From positions 481,593,594 through 481,657,593 of the forward strand of contig CM041777.1 in assembly GCA_023374045.1 (NCBI GenBank): a DNA stretch of 64,000 nucleotides, written 5' to 3'. The notes under the pieces are model-generated. The model searched no databases, was not told the origin of the DNA, and saw only the letters and a program-made list of their open reading frames with translations. Of the stretch, positions 45,158-56,488 are shown one piece after another (the stretch's first letter is position 1; each line of letters begins with the position of its first letter). This DNA comes from Limonium bicolor. Its lineage: Eukaryota; Streptophyta; Magnoliopsida; Caryophyllales; Plumbaginaceae. Made by a program: the position numbers and the translations under genes.

Positions 45158-46960
45158 ATGAGTTCGTACAATGTTAAAACTCCCAAGTTAACCAAGTTGA
45201 ACTACTCAAAATGGTGCGAGCAAATGGAGGCACAACTAATGTCTGTGGATTATAAAGTTTGGAAGGTAGTTACTAAATGAGATTTTAAGCCAACTGTTAC
45301 AGTAGAAGGACGTGTCTAGGATAAGCCTAAGGAACAATGGACTGAGGATAACGAAAAGTTGCTCAATAAAAATAAGCCAGCTTTACGTATCCTAGTATCC
45401 TCTCTTTCTGACGAAGATCAAGGAAGAGTCCTTGGTATCCAGACTGCGAAAGGAGTATGGGATTTTCTTAAAATCGCATATCAAGGGACAAAATCCATTC
45501 AAAAGGATAAAGAAAAGCAATTCAAAAGGGAGTTTAATAACTTCAAAATGTTAGAAGGAGAAACTCTCGTTTCTGCCATTGAAAAATTTAACCAGATCCT
45601 AATAGAAATCAAGACGGTTGGAGCTTCTCTACAAATGGACAGAAGTATGAAAAGTTTCAGGAGGCACTCACCAAAGATTGGATGAATTAGACGTCCATGT
45701 TAGAGAAAATGGATAAATCTTTTGTGTCATTTGAAGAGTTGTGTTCTGATTTGATTGTTCATGAGAGCAAAATGAATGAGCAGACTTTTGAAGGAGTTTC
45801 TGTCGAAAGAAAAGACCTAGCTTTGAAGGCGAAGAAGGCGTCTGAACATCATGATTGGGAATTAGACGACGACTTCGATATAGAGATGAACCTACTGACA
45901 CAAGGGTTGAAGAGAATCATAAACATAAAAAGAGGCGGATATCAAGGAGCTAGCAGTAACCGCCGGGAACCGGATTTTAGTAAAATTGAATGTTTTTGCT
46001 GTCACAAGTTGGGGCATATGATAAAGGATTATCCTTTATCATCCAAGCCACCCCAATATAGAAGTCAAGATTCTCGTATGGCTGCTGTTGTATGGGGGAG
46101 AAGAAGAAGAAGAGCCTGAGCTAATTAAGAAAGTGGAGGCTCATTACTGCATGACGGTAATCCATTAGTCTCATACTGACGGGTCAATGTACGATGAGTC
46201 CATGTGCTTAGTTGCAGAAGATAAGGAGAATCACTCTCTCGTGGGAGAACACGTAAGTGTTCAAAACCTAGATAACTTTTATAAGGAGTCAACCAAAGAT
46301 CAAATTTTTAATGCTTTAAAAGTAGCTTTTTTGGAGATTGATTCTCTAAAAGAAAAGCTTGACAGAGTAGTTAAGGCTGATAGTCAACAAAAATGACTTG
46401 AGTAAGAGATAACTAAGTTAAAGGAGAAGAATAAGGAACTCGCGGAAAAGTTAGTAGCGAATTCCTCTAAGGTCCTTCAATCTACATTTACTTCGTCAAT
46501 TAAGAATAAGTTAAGTTCAATTCCAAAATGGGCTGAAAAGGAAATTCAACTGCTCAAGGCAGACAATGCCGATCTACAGTAACAGTGTGATACTATAGAC
46601 AGAAGATTGAACATTATTAACTTAGAGAACTCATCATGGTACACAGGGAAGATTAGGCTTAACGAAATCGTTAGAAAACCAAATCAAAATCGAAGTGGAT
46701 TAGGATTTCTTGGAGTAGAGACAAACCTCATGCCTCAGAAACAATACACACATATTAGATCTACATAGAGAAAATTCCTTCATCGTCACCACACAAATAG
46801 AGTGTCATTACTGTCATAATCTTGGGAATCATATTAATTCATGTTATAAGTTACAGCGAAAGAATACTAGAACTATTAGTTCTCATACTGTTAAATATAC
46901 AATATGTATTCACGTCGACCCAAACACCAATGGGTCCCTAAACGTTATTGACTTGTTTTG
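45158..46960 (+). pseudogene. Gag of the copia element
   Basis: The start is the ATG at 45158 (MSSYNVKTPKLTKLNYSKW), the usual copia gag opening. The domain continues through stops at 45278 and 45315 with WTEDNEKLLNKNKPALRILV, GVWDFLKIAYQGT and MLEGETLVSAIEKFNQIL. After a break at 45683, the frame to 46119 has a zinc knuckle CFCCHKLGHMIKDY in which the final Cys is Tyr. A Lys/Glu-rich helical stretch (46187-46600) could be a coiled coil. A second Cys/His motif (CHYCHNLGNHINSC) lies near 46800. It is not functional as read. Confidence 0.85.
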
Positions 46961-46979
46961 TACTCACTTGTTGTGTCTC

Positions 46980-48660
46980 AGGACTACACTAACGGAACTA
47001 ATCTATGGTTCATGGACAGTGGTTGTTCCCGACACATGACTGGAGACCATACGTTGTATCATGAACTAGAGGGACTACATGGGGGGTTTTGTAACATTTG
47101 GAAACAATGAAAAGGGATGAATCATTGTTGTGGGCACAATGGGAAATAAAACTGGTGTTGAAGATGTGTGCCTAGTTGATGGTCTACAACATAACTTGCT
47201 AAGTGTTTCACAAGTTTGCGACAAAGGATCCATCACCTTTGATTCTTACGGTTTCATAGTCACAGACATAGCTACTGGTGTTCCACTCTTAAAAGGACAT
47301 AGAAGGGGAAATCTATATTTAGTAGATGTTGACACACAAGATTTGGATGCTACGTGTTTAACGGTTTCCACTACCAGTGCTAATCTGTGGCATCAACGGC
47401 TGGGTCATGCTCACACTAAATTGATTAACAAGCTTTGTTCTCAACACCTAGTTGAGGGACTTCCTTCTTCTGTACTATATGAAGACAGTCTCTGTAGTGC
47501 ATGTCTCTCGAATAAACAAACACGTTTAGCTCACATTCCAAAGGCAGTCGTGTCCACATTAGCTGTTTTGGAACTTGTACATATGGACTTGGTGGGTCCC
47601 ATGCGTAAAATGACTCGAGCTAGGAAGCAGTATATCTTTGTTATTGTGGATGATTATTCTCATTTTACTTGGATATATTTGCTCCACAAAAGTCTAACAC
47701 ATTTGATTTTTTAAAGGCTTTTGTATTCAAATACAATGTCAACTGGGCTTGCTTCTACGCTCTATTCGATCTGATAATGGTACAGAATTCGTCAATCAAC
47801 ATTTCCGCCAGTCCTGTACTGATCAAGGTATCACTCACACTTTTTCTGCTCCTAGGATGCCATAGCAAAATGGAGTGCTCGAAAGGAAATATTGACCTTT
47901 AGTAGAAATGGCACACACTATGCTGAATGCTAGTGGCTTGGCACCAAGTTTCTAGGGAGAACCAATTAATACGGCCTGTTACATTCTAAACCGTGCTCTT
48001 ATCAGACCTATACTGAATCCAACTCCATATCAGCTAGTGAAAGGCAGACCACCATTTATTAGACATTTTAAAGTCTTCGGATGTCGATGTTTTATCCTCC
48101 ACAATGGCAAGAATAGTAATGGCAAATTTGACACGAGAGGAGATGAAGGAGTATTTTTTGGATACTCCACCACTAGTAAGGCATATCGAGTGTTTAACAA
48201 ACGTATGCTCATTGTGGAAGAATCGATCAATGTTCGGTTTGATGAAACCAACTTTGGATTCAGCAATCCACAAAACATTGGTTCTGAGTTAAGTATTGAT
48301 GATTCTGACGACTCGGATTCCGACACTACATTACCTTCACCTCAGATTTCTCCTCATATGTCTTAGACATGCCCAAACCCTACTCCACCATCCACATCAC
48401 ACCCACTTTCGGATACTCCTGGTAGTACTCCCATGCAAGTTGAATCCTCCAAAAATTCAGATCCTACAACTGATACTGATGATACTCCAAGTTCACTATC
48501 AGATGGGAATAATATTCCACCAGTTATTCTCTCTCAGCGGGCCCCTGGTGTTACATTAGATAATCCCCTTTCAGATTTGAACTCAGGGAGAGTTACACGC
48601 AATTCACTTCGTAACTACTATGCTCATGAGGGGTTTCTTTTTAGTATCGAACCTTGAAAT
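46980..48660 (+). pseudogene. Protease and integrase of the copia element
   Basis: The protease has LWFMDSGCSRHMTGD, with the Asp codon at 47015. The frame 47130-47714 carries VCLVDGLQHNLLSVSQVCDK and the GAG-pre-integrase domain (LWHQRLGHAHTKLINKLC, CSACLSNKQTR), then the integrase first Asp in LVHMDLVGPMRKMTRA. Shifted frames hold the second Asp (RSDNGTEFVNQHF) and the Glu side (NGVLERK). The last part (48037-48366) has PPFIRHFKVFGCRCFILHN and FFGYSTTSKAYRVFNKRM. Confidence 0.9.
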
Positions 48661-50080
48661 ATAAAAGAGGCTCTCACTGATTCTGATTGGATTCAAGCCA
48701 TGCATGAAGAGCTCAATGAATTTGTCAGAAATGATGTCTAGACTCTGGTTCCTCGGCCTATCGCAACAAACTTGATACTAATGGTCATGTTGCACGTAAC
48801 AAAGCCCGGTTGGTAGTTCAAAGGTACAATCAGCGAGAAGGAATTGACTACGACAAAACCTATGCCCTTGTTGCCTGTCTAGAAGCTATTCGTATGCTGA
48901 TCGCCTTTGTTTCTCACAAGGCATTTCCCTTGTATCAAATGGACGTCAAATGTGTTTTTATGAATGGTTAAATTGATAAGGAAGTGTACGTTGCTCAACC
49001 ACCAGGCTTTGTTGACCAGTCCAAACCTGATGATGTATACTTACTCAAGAAATCTATTTACGGGTTAAAACAAGCTCCTCGGGTCTAGTACGCCCGTCTC
49101 ACTTCTTATTTACTCCAGCAGGGTTTTTCTCGTGGTCAGGTGGACAGTACTCTCTTTTTAAAATTTCATGACTCAGTTATTTTGTTGGTTCAAATATACG
49201 TAGATGACATTATGTTTGGATTATTCTGTTCGACGTTATCTAAATCCTTTGAAACTGTGATGACCAATGAATTTTCGATGAGCAGTATGGGAGAACTCAC
49301 CTTTTTCTTAGGACTGCAGATCCGCCAGAATAAGACTCATACTTTCGTTTGGCAAGGGAAATATGCTACAAAATTGATGACCAAGTTTGGGTTTGACTCT
49401 GGTAAGTCCTTAACCACTCCAAAGTCTAGTGTCATCAAACTTTGTTCTGAGACCCATGCTGAGCCCACTGATCATATAGAGTATCGTGCTATGATTGGTT
49501 CATTAATGTATCTCACTGCAAGTCGACCAGACCTACTTTATAGTGTTTGCTACTATGCTCGGTTTCAAGCTGACCCTCATGTTCCCTATCTCCAAGCAGT
49601 GAAATGAATCTTTCGTTATTTAAAAGGTACTACTAATCTCAGTCTGGTTTATCATGTAGGATTTTCCTTCACTCTCCGAGCATTCACTGACGCTGACTTT
49701 GGAGGACCACTCACTGATCGGAAGAGCACATCTGGTTGCACTCAGCTTTTGGGTACAAGCCTGGTGTCCTGGTTCTCTAAGAAGCAATCTTTTGTCGCTC
49801 TGTCCACTACTGAAGCTGAATAGTTGCAGCTGCTGCCTATTGTGCTCAAGTCCTTTGGCTACAATTTCAACTAGCAGATTATGGGATGCCTCAATCGCCA
49901 GTTCCAATCTACTGCGATAATTAGTCTACAATTGCACTTTCCAAAATCATCTGCAACATTCACGCACAAGTAGAAAAAGGATTAGTTGAGCTGTTACACT
50001 CTTCCTCAGATCAATAATTGGCTGATATTTTTACGAAACCTCTCCCTTGAGAGATTTTCACTGCCTGAGTCTAGCACTAA
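48661..50080 (+). pseudogene. Reverse transcriptase and RNase H of the copia element
   Basis: The copia RT signatures are visible across frames: GIDYDKTYALVACLEAIRML, FPLYQMDVKCVFMNG followed by a stop, EVYVAQPPGFVD, LLKKSIYGLKQAPR then a stop, and the active site VQIYVDDIMFG (49190-49225). RNase H follows with AMIGSLMYLTASRPDLLYSV, ADFGGPLTDRKSTSGCTQLL and SWFSKKQSFVALSTTEAE, then a stop at 49822. At least four stops are present. Confidence 0.92.
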
Positions 50081-50772
50081 TTTTTGGTCCATTTCTTTTA
50101 TTTTCTATGTTTTCACTATTTGCGTTTATCGAACTTGGTACTAGAAATGAGTGGAGAGTGTCTTTCATTAATGTTTCAAATAAAAGTCAAGATTCATGTG
50201 GTTATTGTGGTACATATATTGGCTGATCTGGATCAATGATATAATGGGAACGTATTTCATGTTGTTACCTCAGCACCAAAAATTTTATTAGACCAAAATT
50301 TTCTAGCTAATCATTTTTTCATCCCGTTATGTTATTCAAAAAAAACAAAACACAAAGTCCACAAAAAATATCTTAATCACGTCTTCCTCAACTGTCGACC
50401 ACTCTCCTTACCCATTTACACACGTTTTGTCAGTCGTTTCTCTTTATGTCAGTCTAAAACCCATTTCCTCCTTTTTCTTATTGCCTGTTGCCTGCTTTAC
50501 ACCCGACTGTTCTTCTCCCTCTCCTTCTTCTTCCTCCTTGTGTTTCTTGCTTCCGTCATGGAAATCATCCCATATGATCCTGCATTCGCTTACCGCCAAC
50601 TTCTTGCCCTTACTTCTCCACATTTTTTTTTCTTCCGGCACACCGTGTATCTCTATTTACTCACATCTTCTTCCTTCACAACCCGAATACCACATTCCTT
50701 TAGCTATAACCAGAACGAGGAAACCTCACTCGTGAACAGAACGGGGGAGACACCCGTCGCAAATAACAGAAG
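50081..50772. other. Copia 3' region and unassigned spacer
   Basis: The first part carries the copia 3' end with purine-rich GAGTGGAGAG at 50149-50158. The rest is CT-rich and may be truncated LTR; a 102-codon open stretch (50427-50735) is Ser/Leu/Pro-rich low complexity with no domain. I see nothing else. Confidence 0.4.
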
Positions 50773-51599
50773 TGTAGACACCAAAAATTCTCACCCCCAT
50801 AAAGCAAATTCACGAATAAGAAACACAATAAGAGGGGTCTTCGCCTTTCTTTGTCAAAACGTATTGACGTGCGTGCCAAAACAAAACCATAGTTTTATAA
50901 TCTTTTTCCAAGCATTTCATAAAAACACGATTTTCCGAAAATGAATTTCCAAATGACAATCCGGTTTTAAACTCATCCCTTTTGTCTCATTCTCTATTTG
51001 TTTACCTATCAGTTTTCTTTTTGTTATTTCTTTATCTTATTTATTGTCGCTTTAATCGTCTTCTAGGATTTATTTTTATTATTTTGTAGTATCATTTCTA
51101 TTATTTTATGCCCATTATTATTTCTGTCTGTATACCTCATTTGTTATTCATTTGATTAAGCTTCCTCTTATCTTATTTTATTCTATTACTTGTTTTTCTA
51201 TCTTACTTTTCGCTATGTGTACATATTTAACTCGGTTTCCGTTTTTGTTACATTCATTTGTATTTCTATCACTATTGTATTAGTACTATTTCATTATTTC
51301 ATGTACTTATCATTATGTTATTACGTTTTATATTTTATTGTTTACATTCTATAATTTCATGATTTTAAGAGGAAAACAATTCGAGGAAAGGCTCTTGTAT
51401 TATTCTCACGTTTATATATCGAGTTCTGCCATAGCATAACTGGTCAGAGCATAGATGGAGGAAGCCTAGTTTCTCAAGTTTGAAACTCAACTAGAACATT
51501 CTTGGCAATTTTATTTTTGTTCCTGTTGTGCCTTGGGTTGGACGAGACGCAGCCCATTTCCTTTTTGTTGACCCACGTAAAAAAAGAAGGCCATGACAA

Positions 51600-51660
51600 T
51601 GTGAATAAACCCTAATCTTCTTCTTATAAAGCAACAACATCACAAAGACTAAATCTATCC
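51600..51660 (+). promoter_or_regulatory. Putative LTR promoter (TATA box)
   Basis: TATAAA at 51625-51630 sits in TCTTCTTATAAAGCAACAAC and is followed by a CT-rich, leader-like sequence. This would place transcription start near 51655, about 0.9 kb into the LTR. It is inferred from sequence only. Confidence 0.45.
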
Positions 51661-53415
51661 ACAGCGTCTCTGTTGCTTGATCTCCTTTCCGATCCGTTCC
51701 CAACATCAAAAAATGAATTCTACTCTCTTCATTTCTCTCGTTAATCACCGCCTCCTTCGTTCTCTTGACTACCAGTAATTTTGCAACCCAAAAATGTTGA
51801 ACGAGAGACATACAATTCTTTTCTTCCCTAATCGATCGACCTCCCTTGCTCCAAGGATTCGAAGACTCAAGGAACAACATCCAACCCCACGACTGAGAAA
51901 AACTCTAGCCCACTCTTGATATTCTTTTGCACTCTTTGTCGCCACAACTGTCTCCCTAGTCAAGAAGAAGAGCGACCAACTCCCACTCCATTTCATTCAT
52001 CTCTGAAACCGAGAACGCCACCAAACTCTACCTTCTCCCTGAACATATTATCTTCTACCGTCACCATCTTCATCGATCTCTCCTCTTTGTCTACCTCCAC
52101 ATTCGAAAACTTTGGAAGCAACAACTCCTTAGAGCCCTAATCTAGCCACAATCTCCGGCGCATACTCCGACGGACCCCCACAAGCCCCAAACACAATCGC
52201 CCACAAAGGCCCTCAATCTAGTCTTCATCACTTGGCTACGGTATTTTGAGGTCGATTTCAGTAATAACTGAACTGATTGACAGGATTTGGTATTAACTAG
52301 CTTTGCGAAATCGTTTGGCTCGGCTTCACTCACTATTTTGCTTCTGATGGTTATGGTCAGAGTTTTTCTCTGTTTATGCATTTCATTGTCGGATGGGTAG
52401 AAAAAAAATCAGTTCACCTTGTTTTCATTATTCTTACTGGGCACAACTGTGCAAACTCACATTTTATCAGTTGTTGGCGTTGGTTCTGGAGTTTGGGTGC
52501 TTAATTTGACTTACCTGGTGGCGTAAAGTTTGGGATGGAACGCTTTAGCTCGATAATATATGATAATCCATATTTTTATCTGACAGTCTTGGGCCTTGAT
52601 TAGAGAATTTAACACAAACTGTTTCTGTTTCCTTCGATTTATGTTTTGACGAGGTACTCTCTACTTCCGGGCCTACGTTGCAAATGGTATAACGCCTTCA
52701 GGTTTGACACTGGATTCATTGGCTCGACCAAAGTGATGGGAGTTTTGAGATCAGCATATTCGTATTAATTGAAAAGTTTGAGATATCTGTTCTTCTTTGA
52801 TCAGTACCTATTTCTAAACTTTCGGGTCCAAATTTCTCATCTGAAGCATGTTTGGATACTTATCTGAAAAATAGATGATAATCCCGTTGGCTATATTCGT
52901 ACCCTGCTTGGTGTCTGTTTGTTGTGGCGCCAAACTGGTTCACCTTCGTGTTTCCATGTTTATTATACTCTCAGTTGTTGAAATCGGTGTGGATTTATGT
53001 TATCTGGCTCATCTATTCAAAGAGGTTGGTGTTTACAACTAAATAAGGAAACAAAATCCGGTTAATTGCAGCAGCTTTGATTTAGAATACCCGGGTTGGT
53101 TGGTTTATTTGGGTAGCGTAAATCAGTCATGTGGAGAGGCTTGTCCTCGACTCAGGAAATGCTCTGATTTAGTCTTTTGCTTTCGAGAAGGAGAACGAAA
53201 CGGGACCAATTATGTTAAAGTTTGATTTGGTTTCTTGGTTGTTTTTAACCAGTTATCCGTCATGTGGTTTGCTCTCTAATTATTATTTTTTCCGTACTAT
53301 ACATGTACATACCTTATACATCTTTACTGCAATTCTTTCTTCATTACTCTTCATTTCTACATTTTTTTTAAGCCTTAGAAAGCCCATTAGGTTACCCATT
53401 TTTATGATAAGTCTT

Positions 53416-53554
53416 GGAAGGTACCCCACAACTAGCTTATTTCTGATTTGCTTGTGGGGAATATACCTTCCAAACTTTGAGGATCTTTTAAGCCTTTGAA
53501 GGTACCCCACAACTAGCTTATTTCTGATTTGCTTTGTGGGGAATAATACCTTCC
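53416..53554. repeat. Tandem pair of hairpins (GGAAGGTACCCCACAA ... TTGTGGGG..CCTTCC)
   Basis: Each unit of about 57 bp carries GAAGGTACCCCACAA at one end and its inverse TTGTGGGGAATA(AT)ACCTTC at the other, with the same middle (CTAGCTTATTTCTGATTTG). The units are at 53416-53471 and 53497-53554, linked by 25 bp. Both would fold into stems of about 15-20 bp. Confidence 0.9.
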
Positions 53555-53829
53555 AAACTCGTAAAGCCTATCCCAAACCACCACTTAATTTCATTTAAAA
53601 AACTGTAAAAAAAAAAAGAATAAATTTAAACCAAAATTCAGTCCAACACAAAACAAGACCCAAATGTGGCCCAATTTCCAATGTCCAAATTTAACCCACA
53701 AGTAAGGTCTAAATCAGGTCCAGATTCCGAATAAGTCTCAAAATTTGAATCAGGTCCAAAATCTGAATCCGGTCCAATCTGAAATCAACCCATTAATTCA
53801 AAGTTGGTCCAATTTTCAAAATCCTAACA

Positions 53830-54320
53830 TGGTCCAAAACTCTAATGTGGGATAAAACACAATCTGGTCCAAAAGGCCAATCTCAATTCGACCCAATCTC
53901 AACTTTGGCCAAATCTCAACTTCAGCCTAATCTCAAACGAGACCCAAATCCTAGACCCATATCCTGCCCAAATAGGCCCAATCTGTCCAAGGTTAACCTA
54001 AACCAATTCGGGCCCAAGTCCACTTTGGCCCAAGCCCATTTTGGTCCAAGCCCATTTCAGCCCAAACCCATTTTTACCCAATTCCCAAGACCCATTTCAG
54101 CCTAACTTTTAAGCTCAACATTTGCCTAAACCCATTTCGGCCCAAAACCTCAGACAAGGCCCAATCTGGTCCAACTTCAACCCGGTCCAACTTTGACCTT
54201 GACCCAAACATTGACTTTGACCCAAATGTTGATTTTGACCCAGACGTTGACCTTGACCCAACTTTGACCTGGCCCGTTTTCCAAGCCCGATTCAATTCAA
54301 TCCAATTCAAACTCAATCCT
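53830..54320. repeat. Degenerate GGCCCAA / TTTGACC repeats in the LARD LTR
   Basis: Short motifs such as GGCCCAAGCCCATTT recur at irregular spacing. From 54190 to 54275 an 18-24 bp unit TTGACCTTGACCCAA repeats about five times. It remains open for 80 codons on the minus strand only because of the repeat period. Confidence 0.75.
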
Positions 54321-55649
54321 ATTCAAAACTCAACTTGTAAATCCCATTCAAACTCTAAAAATACAAAAACATTCCCCAGTACTCAGCTTTAATTCAAAAA
54401 TCCCCAAAAATCTCTTTTCTCAAGTTTCAAACAATCTTTTTGTTCAAATTTCATCAAGCTTTCAAAAGAACCATTTTGTGGAATTTTAAAGGAAAAACTC
54501 TTCTCACATCACAGAAAACTCTACTCAAACGCAGAAAGTTCTTCTCACATATACATAAAGTTTTCTCCTAAAAACATTTCTTAAAATTAGTGTTTCTTTA
54601 CAGAGAATTCCGAACAACTTCAAAAGTTTTTTTGAAACTTAATTTTCAACTAAAGACATAAACTGTTTTCGGGGAACATGGGATGTCTAACACCTTCAAA
54701 GAACGTTTTCTTCCTAGTTAGACATCGCTTGTCTCTCTTCCAAAATAAAAATCCAAGGCGGGGCACTGGGGTCGTAATCTCCCTTGTCGCAGTCTGGATC
54801 TCTTTAGGCGGGGCATTAGGGTGACAAACCTCCCCTAATTGCAGCCTAGATTTTTATGAGGCGGGATGCTAGGGAAGTAACGACCTTCCTAGTTGCAGCC
54901 GGGATTTCAGAATCGTCTAACTCCCTTCCACTCGATTTCAATATTTTCAACTTTTAATGTTTTAAACCTGGGAGTTAGAGACATTATTAGGGTTTGGCCG
55001 AGAACATCTCATTTATGGTGTTTCTCTCTAAATCCTATTTTCGACATAAATTCATTGCCCTATCTTTCGAGCCTCGACACTTACCATTAATTAAGTGTCG
55101 TGTTCGAGGGGGTACATAGGGTAATCCCTCGGGATTATCCGCCCTTTTACAAAAAAATGATTTTTTGGTTTTAAAAACTCTAAGAGAGACAATTTTGACA
55201 ATAATTCCTCCAAATAATTCAGTCCACCATCATCTCACTCTAAATTCGAAATATCCCAAAACATCAACCCTTTCATAATCTCAAAACCGAAAAACCTGGG
55301 ATCTCTCCTCCGACATCAATTGTCTCACACTCAAATCATTATCCAAACTCAAATCATTTCAAACTCAAAACAACTCCTGAATCCTGACTTCTTCCAAACT
55401 CCTAAAGTCACACGGGCCCGAGCGCCTCACAGACTCGAACATCTCAATCTCTCCACCATTTTAAGATTTAAACGTCTCATAGACCCGAGCGTGTCACAGA
55501 CCTTGATATCCCACACCTCCCATTACATGAAAATCCCAAATGTCTCATAGACCCGAGCGTCTCACAGAGCTGAGCATCTCACAGACTAATCTCTCAAACA
55601 TCTCAAAAACCTTCAAAACCCTAAAACTTCCAAAACCCCCAAAACCCCT

Positions 55650-55712
55650 GAACTACGTAAGGTCTGATCTCAACAGGGAGTTGAGTACGTAGGCAGCCCA
55701 TCTAGGGTGCGA
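55650..55712 (+). promoter_or_regulatory. Conserved LTR module (ACTACGT ... TACGTAGGCAGCC)
   Basis: GAACTACGTAAGGTCTGATC, then GTTGAGTACGTAGGCAGCC, then GGGTGCGA. A very similar block recurs at 61632-61695 inside the element. To my knowledge similar blocks are frequent in Ogre/TAT-type LTRs. The ACTACGT and ACGTAG halves can pair. Confidence 0.7.
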
Positions 55713-56470
55713 CCCCATTCCAATAAAAAAACCTATTTCCCACCCTGAGGTGGTACTCCTACTTCTCAAAGCATTCAAATCTCTTTCAACTCACATTAAA
55801 ACCCTCAAACCTTCAGACTTCATGTCTCCTTCATTCATTCGATCCTTAAACATATCCTGATCTTCCATTCTACATTCAACCAACTCTTAACCTGTTAATC
55901 CTTTCATTTGGCGTTAGCTTGGCAGAAAAGCTCGCCTCATCCACTATCTTTCTCTCTTCCCACTCAATTCTATCCTTTGGTTTTAATGCATCTCTCTAAA
56001 AAGGTTTTCAAAGAGGGAAATCCCGACAATTGGAGACCGAGGTTTCCTCGGGCACCAATCCGAAGTCGTGGTCATTGCCACTTTAAGGGGTGTAACCCAG
56101 TGCGGACCCACACAAAATCTTTGGTATGACCAGATAAGCCCAATCCATATGCAAATCACAGAGTCAATTAATGGTTCTTAGAGCCTTTCTCCTCCCTTCC
56201 TAGTTCCTTAGGTCAAACTAGGTGGCGACTCTAGTCAATTCCGCCTTTAGGGCATAAGTCCGCGTGGAGCCCATCGAGAGCGGGTGTAGTGCACACTTGC
56301 ACTCCCCCTTATGCTTTCTGGGAAAGACAGACGATTTAGTAGGTATTGGAGGAATGCCAGAATAACGGGTTCTCACCATCAACAGAATGGCAATTTTAGG
56401 ATCTAGGCTTCTCAGTCAGACCATATTCAGATGGACCCTCTCTCATACCGAAAAATCACCCTCCACAGAA

Positions 56471-56488
56471 TGGCGACTCTGCTGGGGA
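56471..56488 (+). other. Primer binding site of the LARD (tRNA-Arg type)
   Basis: TGGCGACTCTGCTGGGGA follows the LTR end by three bases. It differs by one base from the usual Ogre primer site TGGCGACTCCGCTGGGGA, as I recall it. A partial copy (GAATGGCAATTTTAGG) lies upstream at 56386. Confidence 0.85.

Larger units (their letters stand above)
44560..50160 (+). mobile_element. Ty1/copia retrotransposon (SIRE/Maximus-like), decayed
   Basis: The element has a primer site at 45099, gag, protease, integrase, RT and RNase H in copia order (integrase before RT). The long gag with a coiled-coil-like second half and the protease-integrase sequences resemble the SIRE/Maximus lineage. Stops and frameshifts occur in every domain. 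The outer LTR edges could not be placed: the 5' LTR ends at 45096, the 3' LTR may begin near 50159 (TGTCTTTCATT), and I could not align the two by eye. Confidence 0.85.
50773..56467 (+). repeat. 5' LTR of the LARD (5.7 kb)
   Basis: It runs from TGTAGACACC to CCTCCACA, three bases before the primer site. It contains a TATA-like box at 51625, a CT-rich leader-like zone (51640-52150), twin hairpins (53416-53554), a Pro/Gln-type GGCCCAA-rich zone (53830-54320), and a conserved ACTACGT...TACGTAGGCAGCC module (55650-55712). No protein domain is present. The length far exceeds the usual LTR. Confidence 0.87.

Noticed and set aside
51490..52380. Possible captured host gene in the LARD LTR (several overlapping frames on both strands)
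   Set aside because: Frames are short, on both strands and without domains; better explained as CT-rich LTR leader sequence.
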